Shown: one piece after another, positions 25,083 through 34,314 of the stretch
Layout of the letters: each line of letters begins with the position of its first letter
How positions within the stretch are numbered: position 1 is the first letter of the stretch
Assembly: GCF_012985205.1 (NCBI RefSeq)
Contig: NZ_JABEKS010000001.1
Span: forward strand, 992,001-1,056,000
Source of the DNA: Planctomonas sp. JC2975
Lineage (GTDB): Bacteria; Actinomycetota; Actinomycetes; Actinomycetales; Microbacteriaceae
Direction: 5' to 3'
DNA length: 64,000 nucleotides
Made by a program: the position numbers and the translations under genes
Notes under the pieces: model-generated
Databases searched by the model: none
Seen by the model: only the letters and a program-made list of their open reading frames with translations
What the model was told of the DNA's origin: nothing

Positions 25083-28000
25083 TCAGTACGTGCCAACGAC
25101 CTTCCATGGACCGTTGCTGTCACCCGGCTGCTCGTTCCGGGACCACCACTTCGCCTGCCACACGTGGCCGGCGAAGGCGACCTTGTCGCCCTCGTAGTAG
25201 ACCCACGACGCCGTCCAGGCCGCGACAGGACCCTGCGAGGTCGCAACGGGTTCGCCGATCTGCTCCCACGCGCTCCAGGGCGAGTCGCCGGGCACCTGGT
25301 TCTGGGTGTACCAGAGCGCGGTGAAGGCGTTGCCCTTGTAGAGCACGATCGCGCCGGCCTGATAAACGGTGGCGGAATCCCATGTCGGGTACGGAACCAG
25401 GGCCGCGATCGCGGCCGTCAGCCGGGCTTGCGCCGCATCCAGCTGGTATTGATACGGATACTGCGCCGCGTCGACGGCCCTGGCCGAGGCGAGCTCATCG
25501 GAGAAGGTGCCCCAGCTGTCCAACGTGTAGTGCGACTCGGGCAACGCCTCTGCCTGTGCGATCACGCCTTCGAGACCTGCGCGATCCGCGGAAGGTGCTC
25601 CGAAGACCTGCAGTTCGCCGATCTGCATGAGCGTGCCGTCCTGTGCCGATCCAGCCGTCTTCAGCTTGCTGCTGATGACACGCACGTAGGAGGCCGATGC
25701 CGGGCTGCCGACCGGGAAGTCGCGCGGGCTCGTGGCACTCCCGTCGTCGCCGGTCACCGAGGCGATCGTCGTCCAGTCGACGCCGTTCGCCGACGTCTGC
25801 ACCTTGTAATCCACGGCGAACGAGCCGATCGGATACACCTTGACGTCGTCGACGTCGAAGGGCGCTCCGAGCGCGACGGCGGCCCATTCGACGGCATTCG
25901 TCCCCGAGTGCATGCCCACGTTGCTGGTCCATCCGTCCGACGTCGAGCCGTTCACGAGGAAGCGGGGTGCCCATCCCCACTGCTCGTAGCTGCTCGGCGT
26001 GGTGGACGACACGATGACCGTCTTGTTCAGCGCGACGTTCGCGCCTGCTGTGTAGGCGGGCGGGGCGGGGATGGTCGTCGGCTTCTGCGGGGCCGGCGTC
26101 TTGCCGTCGTCGTTGTAGACCTCGAGTTCGGCGAGACCCGCACGGAATCCTTGGGCCGTCTGATTCATCGACAGCACCTGCACGCGGATGTAGCGTGCAC
26201 CGACCGCGTTGAACGTCACGCTCAACGGACCGGTCGCTCGCGCATGTCCCGTCACCTCCGCCACCGGCGTGAACGAGGTGCCGTCCGTGGACGTCTGGAT
26301 CTGGAAGTCCCGCGGGAACGTCGCGCCGTAGTCCATCAGAGTGCCGGCCGGATACAGGTCGGTGCGGTTCACCTTTTCCGTGCGCCCGAGGTCGACGGTC
26401 AGTTGCGCCTGGGACGACGCCGTCGACACCGGCGTCGTCCAGCCGTTGGAGGTGGTTGTTCCGAAGCGCACACCGTCAGTGGCCTGTGCGGCGCTCCAGC
26501 CGCCGGCGCTGTCGACCTGATCTGCACTCGTGTACGAGTTGGCCGCCAGATTCGTATCGGTCGGGGTCGGCCGCTTGTCGTAGTCGTAGCCCGTCGGTAA
26601 CCCATACAGGACGGAGTCGCCCTTGGCCAACTGCAGGTCGAGTCCGTGCGCGGTGAGCGGCACGGATCGCGCATCGCCGCTCTGCTTGCTGATCTCGTCG
26701 ACGGACCCGATGGCCGAGTCGAAGCTGAGGTGCGTGTCGATCGCCTGCGGGAAGCTGTTGTTCACCACCATGAGGAAGTTGCGACCGGTCGTCTTGTCCC
26801 GCAGGTACGAGAAGGTGAGGTTGTCAGAGGACGGTGCCTGAACGAAGAAGTCCGACGGCACCGCCTGCTGCCCGTAGCGCGTGCCGTTGAGGTACACGTC
26901 CTCTGCGTCCAGGTTCATCAGCGTCGGACCGAGTGCGTGGATCTCGGAGTTCAGCTGCTGCACCGGCTGGTACAGGTCGGTCTTGGTCCCGTCGGGCGCG
27001 ATGATGGCGGTCGTGAAGTCCTCTCCCCGATTGGTCGGGGAGAACCACGTGAAGTACGAGAGCTGCTTGTACCCGTAGGCCATGGCCATGTTGGTCTCGT
27101 ACCGGATCTCGGCGGCGTTGGTTCTGCGGAATCCGTTGGTCACGCCGATCGACTGGATGTACGTCGCCGTCTTCACGTCGTTACGCAGGCCCACCTGGCG
27201 CACGGCGTCGAGGTTGCCGAGGAAGCCCTGGTAGTCGAGGCTGTTCGCCGTCCACCCGAACGGATAGCGGTCGTACATGAGGTAGTCGTCGTTGCCAACG
27301 AGGTCGACCCACTTCTGCATGGCGTTCGCCTCGTTCTGATCGGATCCGTACGAGCCGCTCGGCAGGAAGTTGAGGTGGGCGTAATAGTCCGGTGCCGCCT
27401 CCTTCATGTCCTTGTACACGCGGGCGTATGCCGTGGCATCCGACGGCTCGTCGTCGACGTAGAAGCCGCCGACCCCCGGAATGTCCTTGTACTCGCCGAC
27501 GATGGCCTTGATCTGGTCGTCGCTGAGGCTGAGGAGGTCGCCGAACCGATCGTCGGCTATTCCGATCTGGACGCCGTACTTCGCTGCGAGAGCGGCCATC
27601 TTCAGTTGCGTGCTCTTGTCGGTCAGGTCGCTCGTCGGCACCACCTGAAGGAAGTTCACGCCCGCGTCGGCCAGTGCCGCGAACTGCTCGTCGTTGACGT
27701 AGTCCTTCGTCATCGGCCAGAAGGCGGTGATCATGAAGTCGTCTCCCGCGCGCTTGACGTGGTCCTGCACGGTGACGGGAATGGCCGCCGTCTTGCCGGA
27801 GGCCGGCTCGGCCAGGGTCACCTGGGCGGTGCCTGCACCGACCGCGGTCACCTGACCGCTCTGGTCTACTGTCGCCACCGTCTCGTCGGACGACATCCAT
27901 TGCACAACGGGCGTTCCGTTCGCGGCCGTCGCGGTGTAGGGCAGCGTGCTGGTGCTGCCCACCTGCAGCAGCAGTGCCGGCTTGTCGATGGAGACGCTGT

Positions 28001-28646
28001 CGACAGGCGGCACGACGACGGGCGATCCGTACGCAGCGATCTCGGAGAGCTGCACCAAATAGCCGTCGCCGGTGCTGAGGCCGCCCCGCTGCGTCACGGC
28101 GAGACGAATCGCCGTCGCCGTGACTGGCTGCGGAAGATCGACGACAACGGGCATCGTCGGCGCCTGTTGCTGGGTGAGGTCCTGGCTGAACACGGTCGCA
28201 CCTGACGAATCCGTCAGCGACACCGTGTACGCAGCGGGGAAGGACGCCCCGTAGGTCTGATCGCTTCGCGGGAACAGCACGAGGCGCTGCACGTCGGCGT
28301 CACCGGTCAGTGCGATGTCGACGGTTGCGGGCTTGGACGGGTCGGTGATCTTGTCGTAGGGATTCGTGCTCCAGCCGTCCGGCTTTCCGTTGGCCGCGAG
28401 CACACCGTTGATGAGCTTGGCCGCAGCCCAGCCCTCGCCCGCCATCTCATAGGACGACGACGCGGTCACTCGAGCACCGAGCGCGACGTCCGTCGTCCCG
28501 TCCGGTGCGTATGAGGAGATATCGGTCGGATCGGGGGGTGCACTCGCCGGCGCGGCGAGCGCGCCTCCTGACGGCATCGCCAAGGTCAGCGAGAGCAGTC
28601 CTGCTGCGAAGAGTCCCAGTGCGTTGGTGCGGCGTTGCAGACGCAT
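25083..28646 (-). CDS. Secreted multi-domain carbohydrate-active protein (putative glycoside hydrolase)
   Basis: An exported protein of 1187 residues. A Sec signal peptide (about 1-32, ending ALA-AP) leads to an F5/8 type C (discoidin-like) domain (about 50-207), a BIG2-like Ig domain (about 215-295), a TIM-barrel-like catalytic core (about 300-575), a small beta region (580-680), two more F5/8 type C domains (about 695-850 and 875-1030), a FIVAR-like helical linker (1033-1090) and two CBM5/12 chitin-binding-type modules (1095-1187; YQAGAIVLYKGNAFTALWY and EGDKVAFAGHVWQAKWW). The core has GGFYVDDEPS near residue 396, a DEP acid motif typical of GH-like barrels, but I cannot name its family. 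ATG 28646 follows AAAGGAA. Flanking housekeeping blocks suggest insertion. Confidence 0.85.
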   Translation of the reverse strand: MRLQRRTNALGLFAAGLLSLTLAMPSGGALAAPASAPPDPTDISSYAPDGTTDVALGARVTASSSYEMAGEGWAAAKLINGVLAANGKPDGWSTNPYDKITDPSKPATVDIALTGDADVQRLVLFPRSDQTYGASFPAAYTVSLTDSSGATVFSQDLTQQQAPTMPVVVDLPQPVTATAIRLAVTQRGGLSTGDGYLVQLSEIAAYGSPVVVPPVDSVSIDKPALLLQVGSTSTLPYTATAANGTPVVQWMSSDETVATVDQSGQVTAVGAGTAQVTLAEPASGKTAAIPVTVQDHVKRAGDDFMITAFWPMTKDYVNDEQFAALADAGVNFLQVVPTSDLTDKSTQLKMAALAAKYGVQIGIADDRFGDLLSLSDDQIKAIVGEYKDIPGVGGFYVDDEPSDATAYARVYKDMKEAAPDYYAHLNFLPSGSYGSDQNEANAMQKWVDLVGNDDYLMYDRYPFGWTANSLDYQGFLGNLDAVRQVGLRNDVKTATYIQSIGVTNGFRRTNAAEIRYETNMAMAYGYKQLSYFTWFSPTNRGEDFTTAIIAPDGTKTDLYQPVQQLNSEIHALGPTLMNLDAEDVYLNGTRYGQQAVPSDFFVQAPSSDNLTFSYLRDKTTGRNFLMVVNNSFPQAIDTHLSFDSAIGSVDEISKQSGDARSVPLTAHGLDLQLAKGDSVLYGLPTGYDYDKRPTPTDTNLAANSYTSADQVDSAGGWSAAQATDGVRFGTTTSNGWTTPVSTASSQAQLTVDLGRTEKVNRTDLYPAGTLMDYGATFPRDFQIQTSTDGTSFTPVAEVTGHARATGPLSVTFNAVGARYIRVQVLSMNQTAQGFRAGLAELEVYNDDGKTPAPQKPTTIPAPPAYTAGANVALNKTVIVSSTTPSSYEQWGWAPRFLVNGSTSDGWTSNVGMHSGTNAVEWAAVALGAPFDVDDVKVYPIGSFAVDYKVQTSANGVDWTTIASVTGDDGSATSPRDFPVGSPASASYVRVISSKLKTAGSAQDGTLMQIGELQVFGAPSADRAGLEGVIAQAEALPESHYTLDSWGTFSDELASARAVDAAQYPYQYQLDAAQARLTAAIAALVPYPTWDSATVYQAGAIVLYKGNAFTALWYTQNQVPGDSPWSAWEQIGEPVATSQGPVAAWTASWVYYEGDKVAFAGHVWQAKWWSRNEQPGDSNGPWKVVGTY

Positions 28647-28735
28647 TGCGGTTCCTTTGTCGGCTCGTGGATTGGTGGTTCCTATGACATTCGCGAGAAA
28701 GGCGTGGCAATTGTCTATCCGAAGTCGAGTGGAAA

Positions 28736-28746
28736 TGAAACGTTCA
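28736..28746 (-). promoter_or_regulatory. Possible operator upstream of the secreted hydrolase gene
   Basis: TGAA-ACG-TTCA is an inverted repeat 90-100 bases before ATG 28646, in an AT-richer stretch. LacI-family sugar repressors bind sites of this general look. No regulator gene is adjacent, so this is only a candidate. Confidence 0.25.
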
Positions 28747-28922
28747 AATCAGAACGTGCAAAGAATTGCTCGAACGCTCACTCTTGGCGGCCGGCGCCTG
28801 AAGGGCATCGACTGCGCTGCTTGGCCGGATGCGGCGGTTCTCACAGCAGGTTCGTCACCCGCGTGCGCCGAATCGAGTCGGGCTCGCACGTCGAGACTGC
28901 GACGAAGCCCGGGACGCCCTCC

Positions 28923-29792
28923 CTACGCCGTCCGCGCCAGGTATTCCGACGCGTCGAGGATGCGCCGCAGCGCATCAGGCGACGTCGTGTTCTCGCCCAG
29001 TCGGTTCGGCTTGCCCGCGCCGTGGTAGTCGCTGGATCCGGTGAGGATCAGCCCGTTCCGCTCCGCGAGTTCGCGGAGCGCGACCTTGCCGTCCTCGGTG
29101 TTCTCACGGTGGTCGAGCTCGAGGCCCGCGAGACCGGAGTCGATCAGGCGGTGCAGGTAGACATCCTGGATGATGCCGTCGCGCCCGCGCGTCGCCGGAT
29201 GCGCGAGCACGGGCACCCCGCCTGCCCCACGGATGAGCCGAACGCCGTCGAGCGGCGTCGGTGCGTACATCGGCTCGTAGTAGCCCCCGCGCGGATGCAG
29301 CAGCGTCGCGAACGCCGCCGACCGGTCAGGCACGACGCCGCGGGCGACGAGTGCGTCCGCGATGTGCGGCCGTCCGACGGTGGCGCCCGGCGCGGTGTGC
29401 GCGACGACGTCGTCCCAGGTGAGGTCGTAGTCCGCTCCGAGGCGGGCGACCATCGACTCCGCCCTGGTGCGTCGTCCCTCGCGGATCCGCTCCAGCTCGG
29501 CCGTGAGCGGCTCGTCCGTCGGGTCGAACAGGTAGGCGAGCATGTGCACGCTCTTCCAGCCGTACCGCGTGGAGAGCTCCATGCCGGGGATCAGGGTGAT
29601 GCCCACCTCGGATGCAGCCTCCGCGGCATCCGCCCATCCCGCCGTCGAATCGTGATCGGTGAGCGCAACGGTACCGAGACCGGCACCGGCCGCGGCCCGC
29701 ACGAGCTCGGCGGACGACTCCGTGCCGTCGGACACGCTCGAGTGCGTGTGCAGATCGATCGGAACGCGGAAGTCGCGGAGATCGGCGGCCAT
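28923..29792 (-). CDS. PHP-domain phosphoesterase
   Basis: Metal-dependent phosphoesterase of the PHP family (TrpH/YciV-like), 289 residues from ATG 29792. Metal ligands are visible in order: IDLHTHSSVSDG, ALTDHDSTAGW, GMELST and, after the central region, PVLAHPATRG and GLELDHREN, then LTGSSDYHGAGK near the end. Known relatives remove phosphate from 3',5'-nucleoside bisphosphates or short oligonucleotide 5' ends; the exact substrate here is unknown. An in-frame ATG at 29822 would add ten residues but overlaps the promoter region of the divergent aminopeptidase gene. The protein is cytoplasmic. Confidence 0.92.
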   Translation of the reverse strand: MAADLRDFRVPIDLHTHSSVSDGTESSAELVRAAAGAGLGTVALTDHDSTAGWADAAEAASEVGITLIPGMELSTRYGWKSVHMLAYLFDPTDEPLTAELERIREGRRTRAESMVARLGADYDLTWDDVVAHTAPGATVGRPHIADALVARGVVPDRSAAFATLLHPRGGYYEPMYAPTPLDGVRLIRGAGGVPVLAHPATRGRDGIIQDVYLHRLIDSGLAGLELDHRENTEDGKVALRELAERNGLILTGSSDYHGAGKPNRLGENTTSPDALRRILDASEYLARTA

Positions 29793-29848
29793 CCGTCCAT
29801 CGTATTGCGACCGACCGACCATTCAGGCGACCAGGAGAGAATGGAGTC

Positions 29849-31429
29849 ATGTCCGACACCGCCGCTCCGCAGACCGACACGACCGCTTCCGCGCAAACCT
29901 CGCAGGAGCTCGACGCATCGCCGGAACGTCAGCCTTCGCCGGCGACGGACGCTCCGCAGCCGCGTGCGACGGTCAATCGGTCGACGACGCCAGCGTCGTC
30001 CGCGTTCGCCGAGTACATCGGATCCGGATGGGCGGATCGTGACGAGAAGATCCCCGCACCGCGCCCGGCCGTCGTCTCGGCGGCCGCACATCGCGCGGCG
30101 ATCTCGCAGCGGCATCCCGGTGAGCGTCTGATCGTCCCTGCTGGACGCCTGAAGCAGCGCTCGAACGACACCGACTACCCGTTCCGCGCCCACTCGGCCT
30201 TCACCCAGCTGACCGGATGGGGCTCCGACTCCGAGCCGGGCAGCGTGCTCGTCCTCGAGCCGACCGCCGCTGGACACGACGCCGCGCTGTACTTCCGCGA
30301 GCGAGCAGGGCGCGACTCCGACGAGTTCTACGCGAACCCGGAGATCGGCGAGTTCTGGATCGGCCCCCGCCCCTCCCTGGCGCAGGTCGCCGGCGACCTC
30401 GCCCTGTCGACGCGGCACATCGCCGAGCTGCAGGAGGTGCTCGACGCCGTCGACGAGTCGACGCTCATCGTGCGCGAAGCGGATGAGGTGCTCACCGCCC
30501 AGCTCGACGCCCTGCGCCTGGTGCAGCTCGACGACCACGACGCCGACGCCTCGGCGGAAGACGCGGATGCCGTGCTCGCTCGCGATCTCTCCGAGCTTCG
30601 CCTGACCAAGAACGAGTGGGAGGTCGGCGAACTCCGAGCGGCCATCGCGGCGACGGCGAGGGGATTCGACGACATCGTGCGCGAGCTGCCCCGAATCGGC
30701 GACCACGAGCGCGGCGAGCGGATCATCGAGGGCGTCTTCAACGCCCGGGCGCGCCTCGACGGCAACGCGGTCGGATACGACACGATCGCCGCGTCCGGGC
30801 CGCACGCGTGCATCCTGCACTGGACGCGCAACAACGGTCCGGTCGATCCCGGCGACCTGGTGCTCATCGACGCCGGCGTCGAGGTGGACAGCCTGTTCAC
30901 GGCCGACATCACGCGCACCCTGCCGGTGAGCGGTACGTTCTCGGAGCCGCAGCGCCTTGTGTACGAGGCCGTGCGGGAGGCTGCGGATGCCGCTTTCGCG
31001 GTCGTGCGGCCCGGCATCCGGTTCCGCGAGGTGCACACCACGGCCATGGAGGTCATCGCCCGTCGCGTCGCCGAGTGGGGCATGCTGCCCGTCAGTGCCG
31101 AGGAGGCGCTGCAGGCCGACCAGCAGCAGCACCGCCGCTACATGGTGCATGGCACGAGCCACCACCTGGGACTGGACGTGCACGACTGCGCGCAGGCACG
31201 CCGCGAGTTCTACATCGACGGCGTCGTCGAGGCCGGCATGACGTTCACGATCGAGCCCGGCCTCTACTTCCAGCCGGACGACCTGACGGTGCCTGAGGAG
31301 TTCCGCGGCATCGGCGTGCGGATCGAAGACGACATCCTCGTCACCGAGGACGGCGCTGAGAACCTCTCGATCGCCATCCCCCGCACTGCAGACGATGTCG
31401 AGGCCTGGCTCGCCCGCGAGCGCGTCTGA
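29849..31429 (+). CDS. pepP: Aminopeptidase P family protein (Xaa-Pro aminopeptidase)
   Basis: Pita-bread metallopeptidase of 526 residues that removes an N-terminal residue before proline. After a variable 70-residue N-terminus comes an AMP_N domain (about 80-230). In the catalytic domain (about 250-505) the dinuclear metal ligands lie in LIDAGVEVDSLFTADITRTL (two Asp), MVHGTSHHLGLDVHD (His), TFTIEPGLYF (Glu) and GVRIEDDILVTEDG (Glu). ATG 29849 follows CCAGGAGAGAATGGAG, a strong ribosome site. It diverges from the PHP gene across 56 bases. It is cytoplasmic, with no signal peptide. Confidence 0.95.
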   Translation: MSDTAAPQTDTTASAQTSQELDASPERQPSPATDAPQPRATVNRSTTPASSAFAEYIGSGWADRDEKIPAPRPAVVSAAAHRAAISQRHPGERLIVPAGRLKQRSNDTDYPFRAHSAFTQLTGWGSDSEPGSVLVLEPTAAGHDAALYFRERAGRDSDEFYANPEIGEFWIGPRPSLAQVAGDLALSTRHIAELQEVLDAVDESTLIVREADEVLTAQLDALRLVQLDDHDADASAEDADAVLARDLSELRLTKNEWEVGELRAAIAATARGFDDIVRELPRIGDHERGERIIEGVFNARARLDGNAVGYDTIAASGPHACILHWTRNNGPVDPGDLVLIDAGVEVDSLFTADITRTLPVSGTFSEPQRLVYEAVREAADAAFAVVRPGIRFREVHTTAMEVIARRVAEWGMLPVSAEEALQADQQQHRRYMVHGTSHHLGLDVHDCAQARREFYIDGVVEAGMTFTIEPGLYFQPDDLTVPEEFRGIGVRIEDDILVTEDGAENLSIAIPRTADDVEAWLARERV

Positions 31430-31508
31430 TCATCACCGCCCGGCACCGGTCGAGCCCCACCGCTGGCTGAGCTCACCGAAACCAGTAGGCCGAGTCGGCG
31501 GCCCGGCG

Positions 31509-32258
31509 TCAGTCGCGCCTGTCGCCCTCCGCGCCGCCATCTCTCCGCTCACCGAAGCGGGGCGGTTCCGCCGTGCGCTCCCCGTAGCGAGGCGGCTCGT
31601 CGTGCCGTGGCGCGGGCGACTGCCCGGCTGCCGACTCCCCCGAGGCCGCGTCGCCACCGGTTTCCCTGGGCCCTGACGGCTGGGTGCCGCTCGGCGCGGC
31701 GGGCGGATCCGACGGATGCTCCGGCGGCGGCGCGAACGGCACACCGCCTGCAGGCGGCACGTACGCCGACCCTGGCTGCGCGCCCACGAGGTTGCGTGCG
31801 CGGTTGGCCAGTTCCGGATCCACGATGATCGAGTAGCTCGTGGCCAGCACCTGGGTCATCGACGTGTAGTCGCGACGCCTGCGGGTGATCGCGTACGAGA
31901 CAAGGCCGAACAGGATGCCGAACCCGGCGCCGAGCAGCAGTGCGGCGAGCAGCACGCCGAAGCTCGTTGCCGGGCTGAAGATGAGCAGCAGCAGGCCGAG
32001 GAAGATGCCGAGCCAGACGCCGGACGCTGCACCCGCCGCCGCCACGCGGCCCCAGGACAGCTTTCCCGTCACCCGCTCGACGGTCTTCAGGTCGCTGCCC
32101 ACTATCGAAACCTGAGCAATGGGGAACTCCCCCTTGACCAGCACTTCCACTGCCGCTTGCGCTTCCGGATAGGTTTCGAAGGTCGCCACCACCTCGCCCC
32201 GAGGCAAAGTGGGGAACATCTGACGCGAACGGCCGCCGACCGGGCCCTGGCTGGTCAT
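31509..32258 (-). CDS. General-stress (GSP17M-like) domain membrane protein
   Basis: Protein of 249 residues from ATG 32258. The N-terminal 80 residues carry a GSP17M-like motif: VVATFETYPEAQAAVEVLVKG then VSIVGSDLKTVERVTGKLSWGR. Two membrane segments with glycine-rich faces follow (about residues 85-135: ASGVWLGIFLGLLLLIF and LLLGAGFGILFGLVSYAI). The last 100 residues are disordered, rich in Pro, Gly, Ser and Arg. Function is unknown; related proteins are induced by stress in Gram-positive bacteria. It lies between pepP (convergent) and the MgtE-like gene (divergent), in the place of Rv1234 in M. tuberculosis (from memory). Confidence 0.85.
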   Translation of the reverse strand: MTSQGPVGGRSRQMFPTLPRGEVVATFETYPEAQAAVEVLVKGEFPIAQVSIVGSDLKTVERVTGKLSWGRVAAAGAASGVWLGIFLGLLLLIFSPATSFGVLLAALLLGAGFGILFGLVSYAITRRRRDYTSMTQVLATSYSIIVDPELANRARNLVGAQPGSAYVPPAGGVPFAPPPEHPSDPPAAPSGTQPSGPRETGGDAASGESAAGQSPAPRHDEPPRYGERTAEPPRFGERRDGGAEGDRRD

Positions 32259-32474
32259 GCGGCCCATTGTCCCATGCGCGCTCGACGCCGCCATCAGGAA
32301 CGCTCGCCGTGGTGGACGGCGCATCGTAATCTGCACCCTCCCGAACGCTCAGGCCAGTCGGCCCGGCCTGTCCAGCCCCACACCCTATCGCGGCCGCGCC
32401 GCTCAGAGACTCAATCGGGTTGGGACCCGAGCGAGCTCGAGTCCCCAACCCTCAATCGCCCCTAAGGTTTAACC

Positions 32475-33791
32475 GTGAGTGCAGCACGCGTGTTCGTGGC
32501 CCGATTGGCGGGGTGCACGGTATTCGACCCCGCGGGCGACCGCGTGGGCAAGGTGCGCGACGTGCTCGTGGTGTATCGCAAGAGCGATCCGCCGCGCGTC
32601 GTCGGCCTCGTGGTGGAGATCCCCGGCAAACGCAGAGTGTTCGTCTCGATCGGACGGGTCACCAGCATCGGAGCCGGCCAGATCATCACGACCGGGCTCA
32701 TCAACGTTCGTCGTTTCGCGCAGCGCGGCGGCGAGGTGCGGGTGATCGCCGAGATCCTCGGCCGAACGGTCGACTTCCGCGACGGATCCGGTCCAGCCAC
32801 CATCGAGGACGTCGCCATCGAGCAGGCCGGCCCAGGCGCGTGGGGCATCTCCCAGCTCTTCGTGCGGCGTCCGAAGACCAGCCCGTCTCCCTTCGCCAAG
32901 GGCGCCACGGCCTTCGTCACCTGGAACGAGGTTCGCGAGCGCACCGCGAAGGGCGAGGCGCAGTCCGCCGAACAACTCATCGCCACCTACTCCGACCTCA
33001 AACCGGCCGACCTCGCCAACACGCTCCTCGACCTGCCTGAGCAGCGACGTCTCGAAGTGGCGGGCGAGCTGCCGGACGACAGACTCGCCGACGTTCTCGA
33101 GGAGATGCCGGAGAGCGAACAGGTCGAGATCCTCGGCGGACTCGACGACGACCGTGCGGCCGATGTGCTCGACCAGATGCAACCGGATGACGCGGCCGAC
33201 CTCATCGCACAGCTTCCCGTCGACCGGGGCGAGCACCTGCTCGAGCTGATGGAGCCGGAAGAGGCCGACGACGTGCGGATGCTGCTGAGCTACGCCCCCG
33301 ACACGGCAGGCGGTCTGATGACCACCGAGCCCGTCATCCTCTCCGCGGACGCCACCGTCGCCGAGGGCCTCGCCCTCATCAGGCGTTCGGAGCTGGCCCC
33401 GGCCCTCGGCGCCGCGGTGTGCGTCACGCTGCCGCCGTACGAACCGCCCACCGGACGCTTCCTCGGCATGGTGCACTTCCAGCGGATGCTGCGGTATCCC
33501 CCGCACGAGCGACTCGGCACCATCATCGACCAGACGCTCGAGCCGGTCACCGCGAACACGTCGGCGGCCGAGGTGTCGCGCATCCTGGCCAGCTACAACC
33601 TGGTGTCGGTCCCCGTCGTGGACGACAACTACCGGCTCGTCGGGGTGGTGACCATTGACGACATCCTCGACTATTTGCTACCGGACGACTGGCGAAGTCA
33701 CGACGAGAACGACGACGTGTTCGACGACACGCCCGGGCACGATGCGAACGCCCGGCGAACGGGAAAGAGGGTGAGCAATGGCACGAGCTGA
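32475..33791 (+). CDS. MgtE N-terminal domain and CBS protein without membrane domain
   Basis: Protein of 438 residues. A PRC-barrel-like segment (about 8-80, DPAGDRVGKVRDVLVV) precedes an MgtE intracellular N domain (about 165-275, with repeated acidic helices such as LPDDRLADVLEEMPESEQ) and a pair of CBS domains (about 285-420; VVDDNYRLVGVVTIDDILDY). The five-helix channel of true MgtE is absent, so it cannot transport magnesium by itself. It may be a sensor or partner for the membrane protein that follows. GTG 32475 has AAGG in front. The gene overlaps the DUF1003 gene by 14 bases, and both precede mrp in one operon. Confidence 0.9.
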   Translation: MSAARVFVARLAGCTVFDPAGDRVGKVRDVLVVYRKSDPPRVVGLVVEIPGKRRVFVSIGRVTSIGAGQIITTGLINVRRFAQRGGEVRVIAEILGRTVDFRDGSGPATIEDVAIEQAGPGAWGISQLFVRRPKTSPSPFAKGATAFVTWNEVRERTAKGEAQSAEQLIATYSDLKPADLANTLLDLPEQRRLEVAGELPDDRLADVLEEMPESEQVEILGGLDDDRAADVLDQMQPDDAADLIAQLPVDRGEHLLELMEPEEADDVRMLLSYAPDTAGGLMTTEPVILSADATVAEGLALIRRSELAPALGAAVCVTLPPYEPPTGRFLGMVHFQRMLRYPPHERLGTIIDQTLEPVTANTSAAEVSRILASYNLVSVPVVDDNYRLVGVVTIDDILDYLLPDDWRSHDENDDVFDDTPGHDANARRTGKRVSNGTS

Positions 33792-34314
33792 CAGGGCCGT
33801 CACACGGCTGGACGCTCCGAAGGGCCTTCGTACCCCCGTGCTCCGTCTCGGCGGCAGCGGACGGGACCGGTTCGGCCGGTTCTCCGAAGCGTTCGCGCGC
33901 GGCATGGGCACGTCCGGATTCCTGATCGGCATGACCGTCTTCGTGACGATCTGGCTCATCTGGAACATCGCCATGCCCAGGCAGTGGCAATTCGACCCGG
34001 CCGCCACGAACTTCACGCTGCTGACGCTCATCCTGTCGCTGCAGGCGTCGTACGCCGCGCCCCTCATCCTGCTTGCGCAGAACCGGCAGGACGACCGCGA
34101 CCGCGTGCAGATCGAGCAGGACAGGGTGCGAGCCGAGCGCAACCTCGCCGACACCGAGTACCTGGCGCGCGAGGTGGTCGCGCTACGGCTCGCCGTGAAG
34201 GACATGGCGTCGAAGGACTTCATCCGGGCCGAGCTGCGTTCGCTGCTCGAGGAGCTGGAGCGCGACCGCACCGAACGAGACGATCTCACGCAGAGCGGAC
34301 TCGGCCGTGACTGA
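33778..34314 (+). CDS. DUF1003 membrane protein
   Basis: Protein of 178 residues. After a basic N-terminus, two membrane segments (GFLIGMTVFVTIWLIWNIAM and FTLLTLILSLQASYAAPLIL) flank the short DUF1003 loop. QNRQDDRDRVQIEQDRVRAERNLADTEYLARE then forms a charged coiled-coil tail in the cytoplasm. The function of DUF1003 is unknown. The start lies inside the MgtE-like gene by 14 bases and the end overlaps mrp by 8, so the three are tightly coupled. Confidence 0.93.
   Translation: MARADRAVTRLDAPKGLRTPVLRLGGSGRDRFGRFSEAFARGMGTSGFLIGMTVFVTIWLIWNIAMPRQWQFDPAATNFTLLTLILSLQASYAAPLILLAQNRQDDRDRVQIEQDRVRAERNLADTEYLAREVVALRLAVKDMASKDFIRAELRSLLEELERDRTERDDLTQSGLGRD

Noticed and set aside
26646-28205. 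519-codon plus-strand open frame opposite the secreted hydrolase
   Set aside because: No domain or signal sequence is visible, and the composition is that of a shadow frame.
32462-32474. CTAAGGTTTAACC before the MgtE-like gene as a second iron box
   Set aside because: The inverted half does not match, and the AAGG serves better as ribosome site.
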